DNA of 64,000 bases, taken from Aphrophora alni (Eukaryota; Arthropoda; Insecta; Hemiptera; Aphrophoridae). Shown piece after piece: positions 48,600 through 60,394 of the stretch; the first letter of the stretch is position 1, and every line of letters starts with the position of its first letter. The translations under genes and the position numbers were made by a program. Where the stretch lies: contig OY740768.1 of NCBI GenBank assembly GCA_963513935.1, forward strand, positions 21,761,177-21,825,176, written 5' to 3'. The notes under the pieces are model-generated. The model was not told the origin of the DNA. It saw only the letters and a program-made list of their open reading frames with translations, and searched no databases.

Positions 48600-49000
48600 G
48601 TGTTGAGATCAATAAAGTGCCATGACACTCAGACACAACAGTTTGGCAGTGAATCACCAGTCTTAAGCGAGTTATCTCTCTTCCTTGATGCAATCCCTCC
48701 CCACTTTCTATAGCAATAAAAGGCAAATTACAGAAGGGAGTGTTGACGCAGTGCGTAGTCATTGTAAATAAATCAAGAGAATGAGATCTGGGGGAGTTTA
48801 TCATGTCAAAATATTGAACCGTGTCTTTAGTCTATTAAACTGAATATGATAAACTTAGAAAAGTTTAAATTATAGATGTATTTATACATCCTAGAATATA
48901 CAGAAAAACTTTAAAAATACTAAATTTGTAAAATACTACTTTTTATCACTTACGTTTTATGACAAATTGATTAATGGTTTGATTTCCATCGAGTGCTATA
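48600..49000. repeat. Duplicated segment, copy 1 (partner 50.15-50.52 kb)
   Basis: Direct homology with 50,150-50,520 at an offset of about 1.55 kb. Shared blocks are AATCCCTCCCCACTTT (AATCCCTCTCCATTTT in the partner), AAATCAAGA, CATCATGTCAAAAT (TATCATGTCAAAAT here) and a CTACTTTTTATCACTTACGT-like string. The minus-strand frame at 48,583-48,804 (73 codons) has no conserved counterpart, so it is not called a gene. Confidence 0.55.
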
Positions 49001-49279
49001 GAATGAACTTATAGTTATTGAACAAAGATTCGCCTTTATTGTTGTATTTGGTTATGAAAACCGTCTTAGTAAACTGGTGTGTTGTAATGACTAATTTACA
49101 TCAATAAAACGGTCGACGAAACAAAAAGAAATAATTCGACGAAATAAATTTGTCTTGCATTTGGTGTCATAAAAAAAAAAGATTTATAAACAAAATTGGG
49201 TTTTTGTGCGCGCTTCGTATAAATGGCACCTATATGAAATGTGGTTTAGTAACATATGTAGTTAATTTCGTATTAGAAT
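49001..49279. other. AT-rich non-coding DNA, nothing recognised
   Basis: No gene or repeat recognised. Confidence 0.35.
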
Positions 49280-49302
49280 TTAGGTTAGGTTAGGTTAGGT
49301 TA
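49280..49302. repeat. (TTAGG)4 run
   Basis: Four TTAGG units plus TTA. This is the ancestral arthropod telomere repeat, here as a short interstitial run. Confidence 0.95.
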
Positions 49303-50149
49303 CGCAAATTTTCACGTTGCTATTATCGTCAAGAGATTAGTTTGGTAAATATTTAATTTAAAGTATAAAGTTATTAGTCAGAAAAAAAATAAATAATTGT
49401 ATGTGATTTTATCCTTATTAATCTTATGACTGCTCAAAAAACAAATCCCTTATTAGACCAATATCCCTGTTAAAAAGAAATAATATAAATGAAATGTGAA
49501 GGTATTTTGATATAAGTTATATTAAGAAAGAAATCTCTAAATTTTACCATTTTCGAACGCTTGTTTCACAACATTTTTATAGCCAAATGAATTCAAACCG
49601 GTTTCTACGTCATTTAATATTATTATTAACTGGCAGTTTATTTATTTAATAGCTTGTGTATACGTATTTGAGCATATTGAATTAATGTTTTATTTCAATA
49701 TAAATATTTAATTTTATTTAAAACTAAAATAGTTTGCATAAGCAGACGATTTACTTGTTATAAATAAAATTAAACGTACGCAACTCGGACAAACCATAGA
49801 GAGAAAATTATATTAATCTTGTGAGTGTCATAAGAAAATGGCAATATGCTTATACATTATGACTTATATTTAAAATATATAGAAATATACTGTAGTAATT
49901 ATAAATTAAGAAGGTGTCACAACAAGTTATAATATAAGTTAAAACATAATTACTAACAATGAAACATTCTGTGAAATAAAATATTGGACTGAGCCACCAA
50001 CTGGATAGTCTATTACTGCCCTTAGGAATTATCCACTCTCTATATATAGATGTTTTCATTTTCACCTTAGGGTCATAATGAAACTGTTGCTCGGTGCTAC
50101 CATGTTAATAAATCAGTAAGAAATAGAACACGGTATTCAGAGGGTATTT
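49303..50149. other. AT-rich non-coding DNA, nothing recognised
   Basis: No gene or repeat recognised. Confidence 0.4.
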
Positions 50150-50520
50150 TGTATTTCCTTGTATTTATTCCACCAAACTGTTTAATTAATTGTGGATACG
50201 TCAGTATCACAGTCAATAAACATAGGTAGTAATTTCCTTTGCGTAATTTAATCCCTCTCCATTTTTTATCATTATAAAAAACAGAATACAGCAAATAGTG
50301 TCATACAAGACGCTGCGGGTAGAATTTGTTTTTAAATCAAGAAGAAGGGAGACATGTGGTAGTCCATCATGTCAAAATTAAGACATGTCTTAACAATATG
50401 AATTTTAATTTTGATTTACAAAAGATTGTAATGAGAAAATACGAATTTATAATTGACTACTTTTTTATCACTTGTGTTTTATTACACGTTTTGTCAAGAT
50501 TTTACTTTTACCGGGTGCCA
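50150..50520. repeat. Duplicated segment, copy 2 (partner 48.6-49.0 kb)
   Basis: See the partner entry. A 93-codon frame (50,326-50,607, plus strand) spans part of it but is not conserved in the other copy. Confidence 0.55.
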
Positions 50521-53500
50521 ATGTTAGGTGTAAATTTATTGAAAAGAGAGTGGCCTTTAAAACTTCAACAGGCTAACAAAACCAGGTATTTAGATATAAC
50601 TGAATGATAAGAGTTATAATGATAAAAAAATATTAATTGCTCATAAAACAGAAAACAAATATTAAGAAACAGTCACTTCTAATTGTGTCATATTTAAATA
50701 ATAAGTACAAATCATAGTATTTACCGACGCAAAAAACAACAACAATAAACGAACTTCAAGTTACTTCAACTACCTTAGAAACAGTGGTAAAAAATAAATG
50801 GAGAGATTATAGAAAATTAGCGTCAGGATTATCATGAAAACTGGACAACTGTGATAAAATCTCAGATACCTTTGAACTTAATGTATTCTAATTCTGAACT
50901 CAACTATGTTCTTACTCATTAGAACATTTTTACATGAACAATTTAAGAATTTCAAAAAACTCAGTAAAATCCGTTCTATAGACAAGCCCATTTCTCAGAT
51001 CCACGTATTTATTCATTTATAAGACAATAAAAGAACAAAATTTATATATATTATACGATAAATGTTTACAGAATTCAGTAACCCTGACAGGATAGTTTTC
51101 ACGGAAGCTGTGGTTCGGTTCATTCTAGCATTGTGACGTTGCTATCTTTGACAGACGGATTATTGTGTCTCAGTTGTGCGGTGGAGAGGAATATAAATGT
51201 CTTCCACTTACATGCAAACAATATCCTACACATGTATCCCACTTCAGACATAGATAATGTTCTGCCTTTTCGAAATAGATACAGTATATTCTAAAAACAT
51301 ATTATTTTACGATTCTTAAAGCGATGTGAATAGTGTTGAGTTTACAGGAAAATTTTCACACATGTAGCAAAATACTTCTATACGAAAAATTTGATAAATA
51401 GATGGATCACTTGTTTGTGCTGCAAAGATGATGGAAGAACGAATAAACGACGCAAGTAAAACAGACAAAACTATTCTCAGACTGGCGAAACATAATATAA
51501 TTATTTTTGAGTTACTAAAATGTAGTAGTGAAACTAAGTAGTGTTTAGTTGTATTACATTAGTTTTTATCACATTACATTCACAATAAAACTTAAAAATA
51601 CCAGCAGATAGAAAAAACCTCTCAATATCAAAGATATACATAAATGTTGATTCTTCCAAACACTAAAACAAATATTGTGGGGGTGGGGTTAAAAATTGTT
51701 TCTTCTGGAAAAATATTAATTATCGGGAAAACTTTTATTTTTCTGTATTAACGTTTTTGCCCGTTGGATTGGTGTCAGAAAATTATTAACTCCTGAACTA
51801 ATAAAGTTCTACAAGAAAAACGTTATAGTAAGTTTTTAAAATGGACGGATAAAGAGATAAAGATAATGCCTTTGTAATGATTCTAGTTTTAAAATTAATG
51901 TAATCCTTCTAAAACAACTTTTGTGCTCCGTAGTGAACGAAAAAACTGGACACGCTGCTGATTCTCTGAGTGATAGGTTAAAATTTCTGTCAAATGTTCT
52001 TTAAAAATCCGCTTATTTTACAATAACATTTTGGTTTTAATATCTAAAGACAGATAAGAGGGCAAATGAATTTCGAAACAAATATCAAATGTCCCCAAAA
52101 TTGTTTTTACGTAAACATATATTCAACAAATTTAAAAAATTAAAAATCACCCTTATGTGTGATAACGAATGATAAGCCTCTTATATCAAGCTAAATCATT
52201 TATATTTTCCTTATGGTACACGAAATAAGAGCATAGTTTTTTTTTATTCTTGACCTCGTGCACATTTGTTAGAGATTATAAAATGTTATGTAAACGTGAA
52301 GGGAGTTTTATTCCAGAATGTTTCCCTTGTAGTTTCCTGTATGTTGAACAATGTTTCCAGTGTGTTGTAGTGGCATTCGTTTTAAGCTCACTTAAATTAG
52401 TGAATTTTGTAAAACAATCTTTCTGTGAAATTACTTAGATGGTTAAATTCATAGGCGGATTTTGATGAAATGCTCTGTAAAATAAGAGGACCTCAGTCAC
52501 ATAAATATATATATTTTTCATAATCGTATTCTTCTTCACAATTCTGTATAAAGGATTATTTGATGACGATTTAAAATAAGCAAGGGAAGTTCGTATATCT
52601 CAAAATTGGTTAACATGATATCTATCATGTTTTTAGAAATATGTAAATTTCCTGTCGTTCATGTTCAACCTAGAAATATTTCTGAACCATTATTTACTGT
52701 TACATGACTGTTGTTATGTTGGAGAGTTAACTTTGCATATCATCATAATTTGATGGATATGGTTTGGAACAACAAATACAATATCTTTTCCATGTTTTTG
52801 TCCCTAGCGTTATCTCTCATTGAGAGATCCCTACTGATTCGGAATTAGAGTTCAATAGTTGCAATGTTTTTCAATTTTTAATTAAGCATTACTAGGATTA
52901 CTGTTACAAATGTTGTCTTTTAAAACAATATATACAAACATTAGAACACATTTCTTCAGCTACACCAAACTATTTCCACAAAAGGTCTTTTAGGCCGCCT
53001 ACAAATTTTTTAATTAAAAAACGATTTCCTGGAGAAATGTTTAAAAAGCCACCTATTAAATGTTATCGCAATCGAATTAGCTCTATTCCTCTGAATTGAC
53101 GACAATCTAATAGAATTTGGCATTTCAAAAATGGCTTTATTGCAATCAACGGAGTATTGAACGATATTTCCGTACACAAAATTAACAAAAACAATATAGC
53201 CAATCTAATAACTTATTGAAACTGCATTTACTTTTAAAACTCAAATTTTACAATTTTTAAATGAATGCTGGATTTTAACACCTAGATTCAATAAACCAAC
53301 CTTCTTATCAGGATTCGAACCAACGAATAGAGGAAAATATTCGTATTCTATAAATATCTAAACTAAGTATAAACGCTTAATAATGCATGATTTCGCTTCT
53401 CCCTAATAACGCTTATAACATATCTCTTACCTAATTATTCCTTGTCTTGTGTAAATTAAACAACAAATTAAACTTTAATCCTCCTACAAATATAACCCTC

Positions 53501-53587
53501 TTCTTGTATTTGTGATATTCTACAAATGAAATGTATATCTTAATGAACTCCACTTTTACTGCTTCCTTTCAAGTAGAAATTAATATC
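50521..53587. other. AT-rich non-coding DNA, nothing recognised
   Basis: No supported gene, RNA or repeat in about 3 kb. A few short unsupported frames are present (for example 52,250-52,438). Confidence 0.45.
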
Positions 53588-53885
53588 AGTTATTTAGTCA
53601 CCTGCATTTCAACATTGTTATTGTTAATTTAACTTAGTTATAATTTATTTATTTAAATCAATAGAAGTTAAAATTATTATCTCTTTTTTTTTCAAGGAGG
53701 ACTCAATCTAATGTAAAATAAGGATGTTTAAAATTAAAAAAACAAAGAGCTAATGTATTATATAATTATTAAATAGAATTCCTTAACACATTTAAAGTTA
53801 GTTCAGTTCGTAATTTGTAAGTGTTCTATATACAATATTAAGTGAACGTGGTTTTATTAAATATAGATGACTTTTTTATATATGA
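53588..53885. repeat. ~290-bp direct repeat, left copy
   Basis: The block starts AGTTATTTAGTCACCTGCAT and ends AAATATAGATGACTTTTT. It is repeated at 54,449-54,742, with roughly 6-7% differences by eye (substitutions and 1-3 bp indels). The two copies enclose nothing but a truncated LINE tail. Confidence 0.93.
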
Positions 53886-54448
53886 TAGTTTTTCTTTAGT
53901 AGCAATTTTGTCTATCATAACATATCATAACAACTTTATTGCTTTAAAGTACAGTGTACATAAGCAAGATGTTGACCATTTACAAAAATAACATATTTTA
54001 TGACATTGTTCATTTTTATCCTTAGTTTTTCTATAACTAACTTTCCGGTGCATTTATAATACTTACAAAATTATTTTAATACCATTATAACACGTAACAC
54101 AATTTTAGGAATCGAAGTAACCAAATTATACGAACTACAATAATATCAGTACATTTACAAACAAGTTAGTTGTTTGAAGATATTTTACCAAATTAATTTA
54201 TTACATTAAGTTTAAAATAGATTTACTAAATTTTAGGCTATAAATAACAAAATGGTAGATATTTTTCATGGCCTGTACTGTGTTTGAGGTTAAGATTGTT
54301 TCTATATTATATAAATATTGCACAGAATTGTAATTGTTCAAATATTTATATCTAAAAAGATTATACCCTTCACATTCCAACAAAAGGTGAGTTATAGTGT
54401 CATTTCCTGTTATGCAGATTGGGCGGATTTCACTGAGGTTAAAGCTAT
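53886..54448 (-). mobile_element. 5'-truncated LINE (Jockey/R1-like tail)
   Basis: On the minus strand a frame near 54,420-54,201 reads SEIRPICITGNDTITHLLLE, then CEGYNLFRYKYLNN. This is the cysteine/histidine-containing C-terminal region typical of Jockey-group ORF2 proteins (C-x-C or C-x5-H-LLL-x-C pattern). Downstream, the 3' untranslated end contains GCAATAAAGTTGTTATGATA followed by short TATGATA repeats, as at the 3' ends of such elements. The rest of the element is missing. It fills the gap between the two ~290-bp direct repeats. Confidence 0.65.
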
Positions 54449-54742
54449 AGTTATTTAGTCACCTGCATTTCAACATTGTTATTGTTAATTTAATTTAGTT
54501 ATCATTTATTTATTTAAATCTATGAAAGTATAATTATTATCTCTTTTTTTCAAGGAGGACTCAATCTAGTGTAAAACAAGGATGTTTAAAATAAAAAACA
54601 AAGTGCTAATGTAGTATATAATAATTATTAAATAGAATTCCTTAACACATTTAAAGTCATTTCAGTTCGTAATTTGTAAGTTTTCTATATAAAATATTAA
54701 GTGAACGTGGTTTTATTAAATATAGATGACTTTTTACATATG
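54449..54742. repeat. ~290-bp direct repeat, right copy
   Basis: Partner of 53,588-53,885; see that entry. Confidence 0.93.
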
Positions 54743-54879
54743 TATATTTTTAGTTAAAACCTTTCCGACATCATCATATTATAAATCGGAAGAAAATGAC
54801 ATAAAATAATAATCGAATACTCTATCAGCGCCTGATTCTAAAGTGTTGGTTAAGAGAAACCTATTAGGATAGAGATGAA

Positions 54880-55310
54880 ATAAATCAAATAATTTTTTTT
54901 AACATACCACGTTTTTAAAACTGACTAAAAAGTATAAAATAATTTTTCATGACCCTTCTACAAATTTGAGGGAGGATTGTTAGTGGCTATGGATATATTT
55001 GGAATACTTGGAGAGAAAAACGTGGGGCGCAGGTAATCTATGATAGTTAAAGAGGAGTAAATAAATGAAATTACAGTGAATCTGATTTCCGATTCACTGA
55101 AATTAACTGTGAATTTGTCGGGAATGTCTACTTGTATTATTTACTGGCCGTGCCCCACGTTTTTCTCTACAAGTATTCCAAATATATCCATAGTCACCAA
55201 CAATCCTTCCTCTAAATTGTAGAAGGGTCATGGAAAATTATTTTGTACTTTTTAGTCCATTTTAAAAACGTGGTATGTTAAAAAAATTTAAAAAAAATTA
55301 TTTGACTTAT
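54880..55310. mobile_element. ~430-bp foldback (long-TIR MITE-like)
   Basis: Long inverted arms of about 200 bp meet near 55,086. Mirrored strings, left arm first, are AACATACCACGTTTTTAAAA with TTTTAAAAACGTGGTATGTT, CATGACCCTTCTACAA with TTGTAGAAGGGTCATG, GGATTGTTAGTGGCTATGGA with TCCATAGTCACCAACAATCC and AGAGAAAAACGTGGGGC with GCCCCACGTTTTTCTCT. The centre carries CAGTGAATC/GATTCACTG. It encodes nothing and ends some 45 bp from the target site of the full-length LINE. It is probably a non-autonomous DNA transposon. Confidence 0.9.
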
Positions 55311-55352
55311 TATTTTCTGTTTTTTTAGTTTTATGTCCGGGTGAAAGATTTC

Positions 55353-55364
55353 AATCGAGTTATT
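55353..55364. repeat. Target-site duplication, LINE 3' side
   Basis: AATCGAGTTATT occurs here and at 60,024-60,035, immediately outside the A-rich tail and the 5' end of the minus-strand LINE. Confidence 0.9.
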
Positions 55365-55424
55365 TATTTTTTTTATTATTTATTTTTTTATTTATTTATT
55401 TATTTTTTTTTATTTATTAATAAT
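55365..55424 (-). other. LINE A-rich 3' tail
   Basis: On the minus strand this is an A-rich stretch with AAAT units, directly bordering the target-site duplication. Confidence 0.85.
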
Positions 55425-55542
55425 TACAACTAAGTTTGCCTTATCAAGTAATTAACATTTCATATTAAAGAAAGCAGTGTTTGGAACACCATCCACTAAT
55501 GGAGTCCTATATTTTACACACAAAGTTCATGCGGTTACTTAT

Positions 55543-58215
55543 TTACACAATCTCGTTCACCAAATCCAGAGGTTTAGTTCGTTTCAGGCGCCTCACATCT
55601 TCTGTGTTGTTGATTACACGGAGCATTTCAGGGTTCTCGTGTTTTTGCAGTCTATTCTTATGCATGATTGCATATCTCTTAATTTCTTCTGAGACAGTAC
55701 TCATCCCGAGATCACGATGGAGATCATCATTTCGCACGAACCATGGCGCGTTAACCATACTCCTCATAGCCTTATTTTAGAATGTTTGAATACCTTTAAC
55801 ATTTGTTTTTTTGGTACAGCCCCATAGCTGTATCCCATAAGTCCAAATTGGTTTTAATATTTGCCTATATACTAGAAGTTTATTGTGTAGATCTAATGTT
55901 GATCTCCTACCAAGCAACCAATTCATTTTCCTGAATTTAATATTCAGCTCTGTAATTTTCTTCTTAACATGCTCCTTTCAATGAATCTTTGCATCAAGTG
56001 TCATTCCTAGGTACTTGGCTGTATTTCCAGGGGCTATTGAGTGTCCATTTATTATAACCTGTGTTGGGTTTATCTTTCTGTTGGTAAAATTTACATGGCT
56101 TGATTTTGCTTCATTTAATCTTAATCTCCATTTTTGTATCCAGATACTAACTTTATCAATAGCTTTCTGGAGCTTGTGTTTTGCTTCCTCTGCACTATCC
56201 CCAACTGCCATTATTGCAGTGTCATCTGCGAATGTGGCCATGATTGTATCAGAATCTTGAGGTATGTCACTTGTATATAAGAGATACAAAGTAGGTCCTA
56301 GGACACTTCCTTGTGGAACTCCTGCCGCTATATTCTTCATCTCAGAATATTCACAGTCTTGCTTAACCCTAAAGCATCTCTCAGACAAATATGACTTAAG
56401 TATTTTGTAGAATTGCTCTGGGAGATCCCTTTGCAATTTATAGAGTAAACCCTCATGCCAGACCTTGTCAAACGCCTGTGATACATCCAGGAACAAGGAT
56501 GAGCAAACTTGGCGTTATTCAATTGCTTTTTCTATGACATTGGTAATACGGTGAACTTGGTCAATTGTTGAATGTTTGTCTCTAAACCCAAACTGATGCT
56601 GAGGGATTAATTTCCTTTCTTTAATTATAGGTTTAAGACGCTTTATTAAAAGTTTTTCAAAAACTTTTGAAATAGTAGGCAGAATAGAAATGGGTCGATA
56701 AGATGTTTTTCCCAAAGATCTTTTCCTGGCTTTGGTATCATAATGACCTCCGCAACTTTCCACTGTCTCGGGACATATTTAAGTCTGAAAGAAGCGTTTA
56801 TCAAATGCAACAACTTTATCAGGGCGTTCAATGGCAGTTCCTTGAGAATTTTCCCAGTTATTAGTTCATAACCAGGCGCTTTTTTAACGTTTAATTGTCT
56901 AATTTCCTGTACAAGCTCATTGTATGTCACTTTACTGATATCAATTAAATCATTCTTTTCAATTGGTACTAATTGTTTACGTGCTGTTTTTGTTTCAAAT
57001 GGTGTGAATGTGTCCTCTAGATGTATAGCAAACATATCTGCTTTCTCCTTATTACTTCTTGCCCATGTATTATCTTCTTTCCTGATGGGCGGAATATGAA
57101 TTTTTGGTCTTTTAATACTTTTTGTCGCTTGCCATTATTTTGAAATCACAATCCTTGTCAGCCGACAGCCCTTCAAGATACTTAGAGATGGATTCACTTT
57201 TGATTTGCCTCAATAAATCCTTAAGTTTATTACTCAATTGATTTAATTGTGATTTATGTTGGGGTGCTCTGGTTTTCTGCCACTTTTTGCGGATTTTCCT
57301 TTTCTTCAGTACTAGTTCACGCACTTCTATTGGATATATAACATTACCTTTGGGTTTGGTTATACTAGGTGTGTTATTCCAAGCTGATTGTTGGATGTTA
57401 TGGATATAAGATTCAATTTCTTCCTCCAGCTGTACAGGGGTTTTAAGTGTCATCTGGAGTTCTATATTATAACTCAGCTCTTCTCTAAACTCATCCCAAT
57501 TTGTTTTAAAGTTAGTTAATTTAGGATGCTCATCTTTTTCTATTATATTTCCACTTATTGTCATAACAACCGGAGAATGGTCAGAGGCCAACTCGTAACT
57601 TTCACTGACATTGATGTACATGTCCGACACCCCTCTAGCAATGAAAAAGTCAATAAGGTCAGGGATCTTTCTGAAATCTGATGGCCAATACGTTGGTTTC
57701 CCAGTTGAGTAAAAATCACATTTAACTTCTCTTCCCGACTTATATAATGCTTTTCCTTTTGTAGTGGTCAATCGTGACCCCCCAATAAGTATTCTTTGCA
57801 TTGAAGTCGCCTCCTATTATGAAATGATCTCCTAGTGTTTTAAAAAGCCTTGCATAGTCGTCTTTTTTCAAATTATATCTAGGTGGACAGTATATGGATG
57901 AAATATTAAAATCTTTGTGTTTGATTTTCACTGAACTGTTGCTACTTGCATTGTTTCCTGCTTTATTTCTGTATTCTCAAAATGTTTAATGCTGTTTTTG
58001 ATAACCACTGCAGAGCCCCCTCTAGCTCGATTCGAAGGGTGATCTACGTGGTAAAGACAAAATCCTCTGATTTTACAGTAGGACTGATTAGTAAAGTGTG
58101 TTTCTGACACCAAACAGATATCAATTTTTTCATTAACAAGGAACATTTCCAACTCCATGGCTTGTTGAGCAAGACCATTTGCATTCCAGGTAGCAATTCC
58201 TAAAGTACGGTTCAT
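55543..58215 (-). pseudogene. LINE ORF2: endonuclease/reverse transcriptase, broken
   Basis: Starts at ATG 58,215, with the start TAC/CAT overlapping the end of ORF1. Endonuclease motifs: TWNANGL (N-terminal Asn), VSETHFT (metal-binding Glu region), ARGGSAVVI, IYCPPRY, GGDFNAKN and ASDHSPV (catalytic Ser-Asp-His). Reverse transcriptase motifs: KKAPGYE, IPKPGKD, SYRPISILP, FGFRDKHST, FLDVSQAFDKVWH, AAGVPQGSVLGP, the catalytic FADD, then YLGMTLDAK. The C-terminal piece has WFVRNDDLHRDLG. Frame changes lie near 57,928, in a six-G run at 57,783-57,778, near 57,125 and near 56,715. Stop codons lie at 56,517-56,515, 55,980-55,978 and 55,779-55,777. The middle GYE/L replaces the more usual GxD/x in one motif. 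The protein cannot be made from this copy. No RNase H domain was seen. Confidence 0.93.
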
Positions 58216-59762
58216 ATTTTCAATTTTTCTTTATTTTTATTGTTGTTGCTTTCTATCCTACTTATTTTATCAAATATTAATTTATTTGTGTGTTTTTGTT
58301 CATCTAGTTTCTCCAATATGATTTTCAGGTTATTTTCTATTGTATCAATTTCTGGAGTACTTCTCTTGAGGGATTTTGCATAGGTTGTTGGTGCCCTAAT
58401 AGTATCATTGCTCATACTGTTGGAAGCCCTGTTCAAATTCTGTTGTATTAGATTATTTGTATTTTTTTGATTTTGATTTTGAACTCTTAGCACAGCGTTT
58501 CTTCGCTTCTGCAATTCTTTGGCAACCTCACAACCTCTATAATTTGCTGGATGTTTACCATTACAGTTTACACACTTTGGTGAATTATTCTTACTCCATG
58601 TGCATGCAACAGTCAGATGTTTCCCTGCGCATTTTACACACCTAGGTTCTCTCTGACAATAGCCTTGAGTGTGGTTATATCCTTGACACCGCTTGCATTG
58701 AGGTATCAGAGTCGAATTTCTTCTTAGGGGCTCAATTTTAACCATAATGTTAAGGATTGATTTAATACGATAAATGCTATCAAAAACCTCTTTATTGTCA
58801 AAAGTTAACATAAACAACGGTAGCCCTCTCCTTTGTGTTTCTATTTCACCTTTGTTGTTTTCTATTTTCTCTTTTTTAAGAATGTTGACAGCATCAACGA
58901 TCTTGAACCCTTTTCTTTTAGATTTTCTATAATGTCCTCTTTGGCACATGATGAATGTAATCCTCTAGCCATTACTTTGATAGGCCTTTCATTTTTGTTT
59001 TCATATGAGTACCACTGTGTGTTGTTTTCTTTAAGTTTTTGTACTAAGACTCTGTAACTGTCAGAGTCAGGCATGTTAACTTTCCAGACATTATTGTTTA
59101 ATGCGGTCAATTTATAATCTTGATTTGTAAAAGATTGTAGAGTTGTCTGCAGTTCAGAGTGGTTTGATACCCCAACAATATTTATTGGTGGAGGTTTTTG
59201 TTCTTTCATTGTAGTTCTATCCATTTTTAAATGTTTTACTACACCTTCTTTAATTAGTTGAGAAGGACCCACCTTCTCCCCTCTTTTCAGCTCTTCTTGT
59301 TCTTCAGGTGAGAATGCAACTTTTCTTTTCTTGTTGGGTCTTCTTTTTTTGAGAATCCATTCCGTTTCCTGAGCTAAATCCTCTTCATCTGTACAATATT
59401 CTCTTGATTCTACGTTTTCACAACCATTAGCCTCATTTAAGATATTATTTTGGGCCTGTGTTAAAAGATTGTTTTCAGTTTTTAAATAATTCATTTCCCT
59501 TTTTAGCTGTACAACAATTTCTTCTAATTCTTGAAGCCTATCCCGAAGTTCTTCATTTTCTTTAACCAATTTAATATCCCTTTCGTCTGTGTTTGATTTA
59601 CTAGGTGATCTCAACACCCTTGAGCCTTTCTTAAAAGGGTCATCAACAAGCAATAGTCGCCCCCCCCCCAGAATCCGTGGGACCTGCCTCTTTCGAGGAT
59701 GGATTTGCCAGCATAGGTGGATTGCCACCTGGGGTAAATACTTCCGTAGTAGTTTTGTCCAT
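58212..59762 (-). pseudogene. LINE ORF1: gag-like nucleic-acid-binding protein, broken
   Basis: The likely start is ATG 59,762 (MDKTTTEVFTPGG...), because this frame gives a more protein-like N terminus than the longer frame from 59,779. The two frames exchange at a run of ten G (59,669-59,660), suggesting one added base. A coiled-coil-like Glu/Lys/Leu stretch (about 59,570-59,450) and basic KKRRPNKKRK follow. A second frameshift lies near 58,905-58,912, inside a PRE_C2HC-like region (PIKVMARGLHSSCAKEDI before it, FKIVDAVNIL after it). Three zinc knuckles end the conserved part: CKRCQGYNHTQGYC, CVKCAGKHLTVAC and CVNCNGKHPANYRGC. The protein would coat element RNA. ORF1 and ORF2 overlap by 4 bp. 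Confidence 0.9.
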
Positions 59763-60023
59763 TGCTGATAGATTTCCATTAGGATTGATTTTTATTTGAG
59801 GTTGACTCCTCTAGATTCTTCCGCCCTCTCCGCTGTTGGGGAAACCCTCATCCACCTTCGAGACCGTTGATCGGTTTTCACCTAGTACCCTAGGCAGGGA
59901 CCCATACATGGTATTACCATCCGGGTCAGATGGACCAAGGTTTTTTAAAGAGGTGTTACTCCTCTATCCCTCCTCCTTCCCATAAAAGTTGGGCTCCGGG
60001 CTTGGGACCGGTATAGCGGAGTT
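59763..60023 (-). other. LINE 5' leader
   Basis: This is a GC-richer 5' untranslated region. Strings such as CTCCGCTATACCGGTCCC near the 5' end and CATCTGACCCGGATGGTAAT are far from local composition. Jockey-type elements carry an internal promoter near their 5' end, but no specific promoter element is claimed here. Confidence 0.7.
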
Positions 60024-60035
60024 AATCGAGTTATT
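60024..60035. repeat. Target-site duplication, LINE 5' side
   Basis: AATCGAGTTATT, identical to 55,353-55,364. Confidence 0.9.
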
Positions 60036-60210
60036 GCAAGGATTGTCAGAAATGTAATATTCACATATACGGTTAGCACACTATTGAATGCACATCTGAC
60101 GGCGAAAACCCAGCACACTATTCACTATCACCAAACGCACGTGAAACGGGATGTTTCTACTGGAAAAATGCAATTACACTTTAAACTAGGGGGCGAAAGT
60201 GTGTTTTATA

Positions 60211-60284
60211 CAGGTACACACTTGAAACACAAGTTCTGCTGTTATACACGTGCACACTTGAAACCGAAGTTCTGCTGTTACAAC
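60211..60284. repeat. Two-copy ~36-bp tandem repeat
   Basis: CACACTTGAAACACAAGTTC and CACACTTGAAACCGAAGTTC, each followed by TGCTGTTA, stand one after the other. The surrounding block 60,060-60,370 is GC-richer than the window and probably belongs to an older mobile element into which the LINE was inserted. Confidence 0.8.
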
Positions 60285-60316
60285 AACGCGATAGAGCAGA
60301 AACGACAGTGCTGATG

Positions 60317-60336
60317 CTGTAGTATATATACTACAC
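60317..60336. repeat. Perfect 18-bp palindrome
   Basis: TGTAGTATATATACTACA is fully self-complementary. It is followed by ACTGCAG, and its role is unknown. Confidence 0.85.
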
Positions 60337-60394
60337 TGCAGAATATGCAAAGCGCGCAAAGCAGACGCTGCTCTCATCAAATAATGTTATAACA

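Larger units (their letters stand above)
55365..60023 (-). mobile_element. Full-length but inactive Jockey-like LINE, 4.66 kb
   Basis: The element reads on the minus strand. It has a 5' leader (60,023 to about 59,763), a gag-like ORF1, an endonuclease/reverse-transcriptase ORF2 and a short 3' untranslated region. It ends in an A-rich (AAAT)n tail at 55,365-55,424. A 12-bp duplication flanks it exactly. It is much less AT-rich than its surroundings and runs against the local composition, as expected of a mobile element. ORF1 with a PRE_C2HC-type region and CCHC knuckles, plus an APE-type endonuclease without an RNase H region, fits the Jockey clade. Several frameshifts and three nonsense codons disable it. 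Confidence 0.92.

Noticed and set aside
49280..49302. Telomere
   Set aside because: Only four TTAGG units surrounded by ordinary sequence, so it is an interstitial run.
55477..60380. Plus-strand frames over the LINE (for example 55,481-55,780; 56,015-56,260; 58,457-58,645; 58,833-59,057)
   Set aside because: They are shadows of the minus-strand ORF1 and ORF2.
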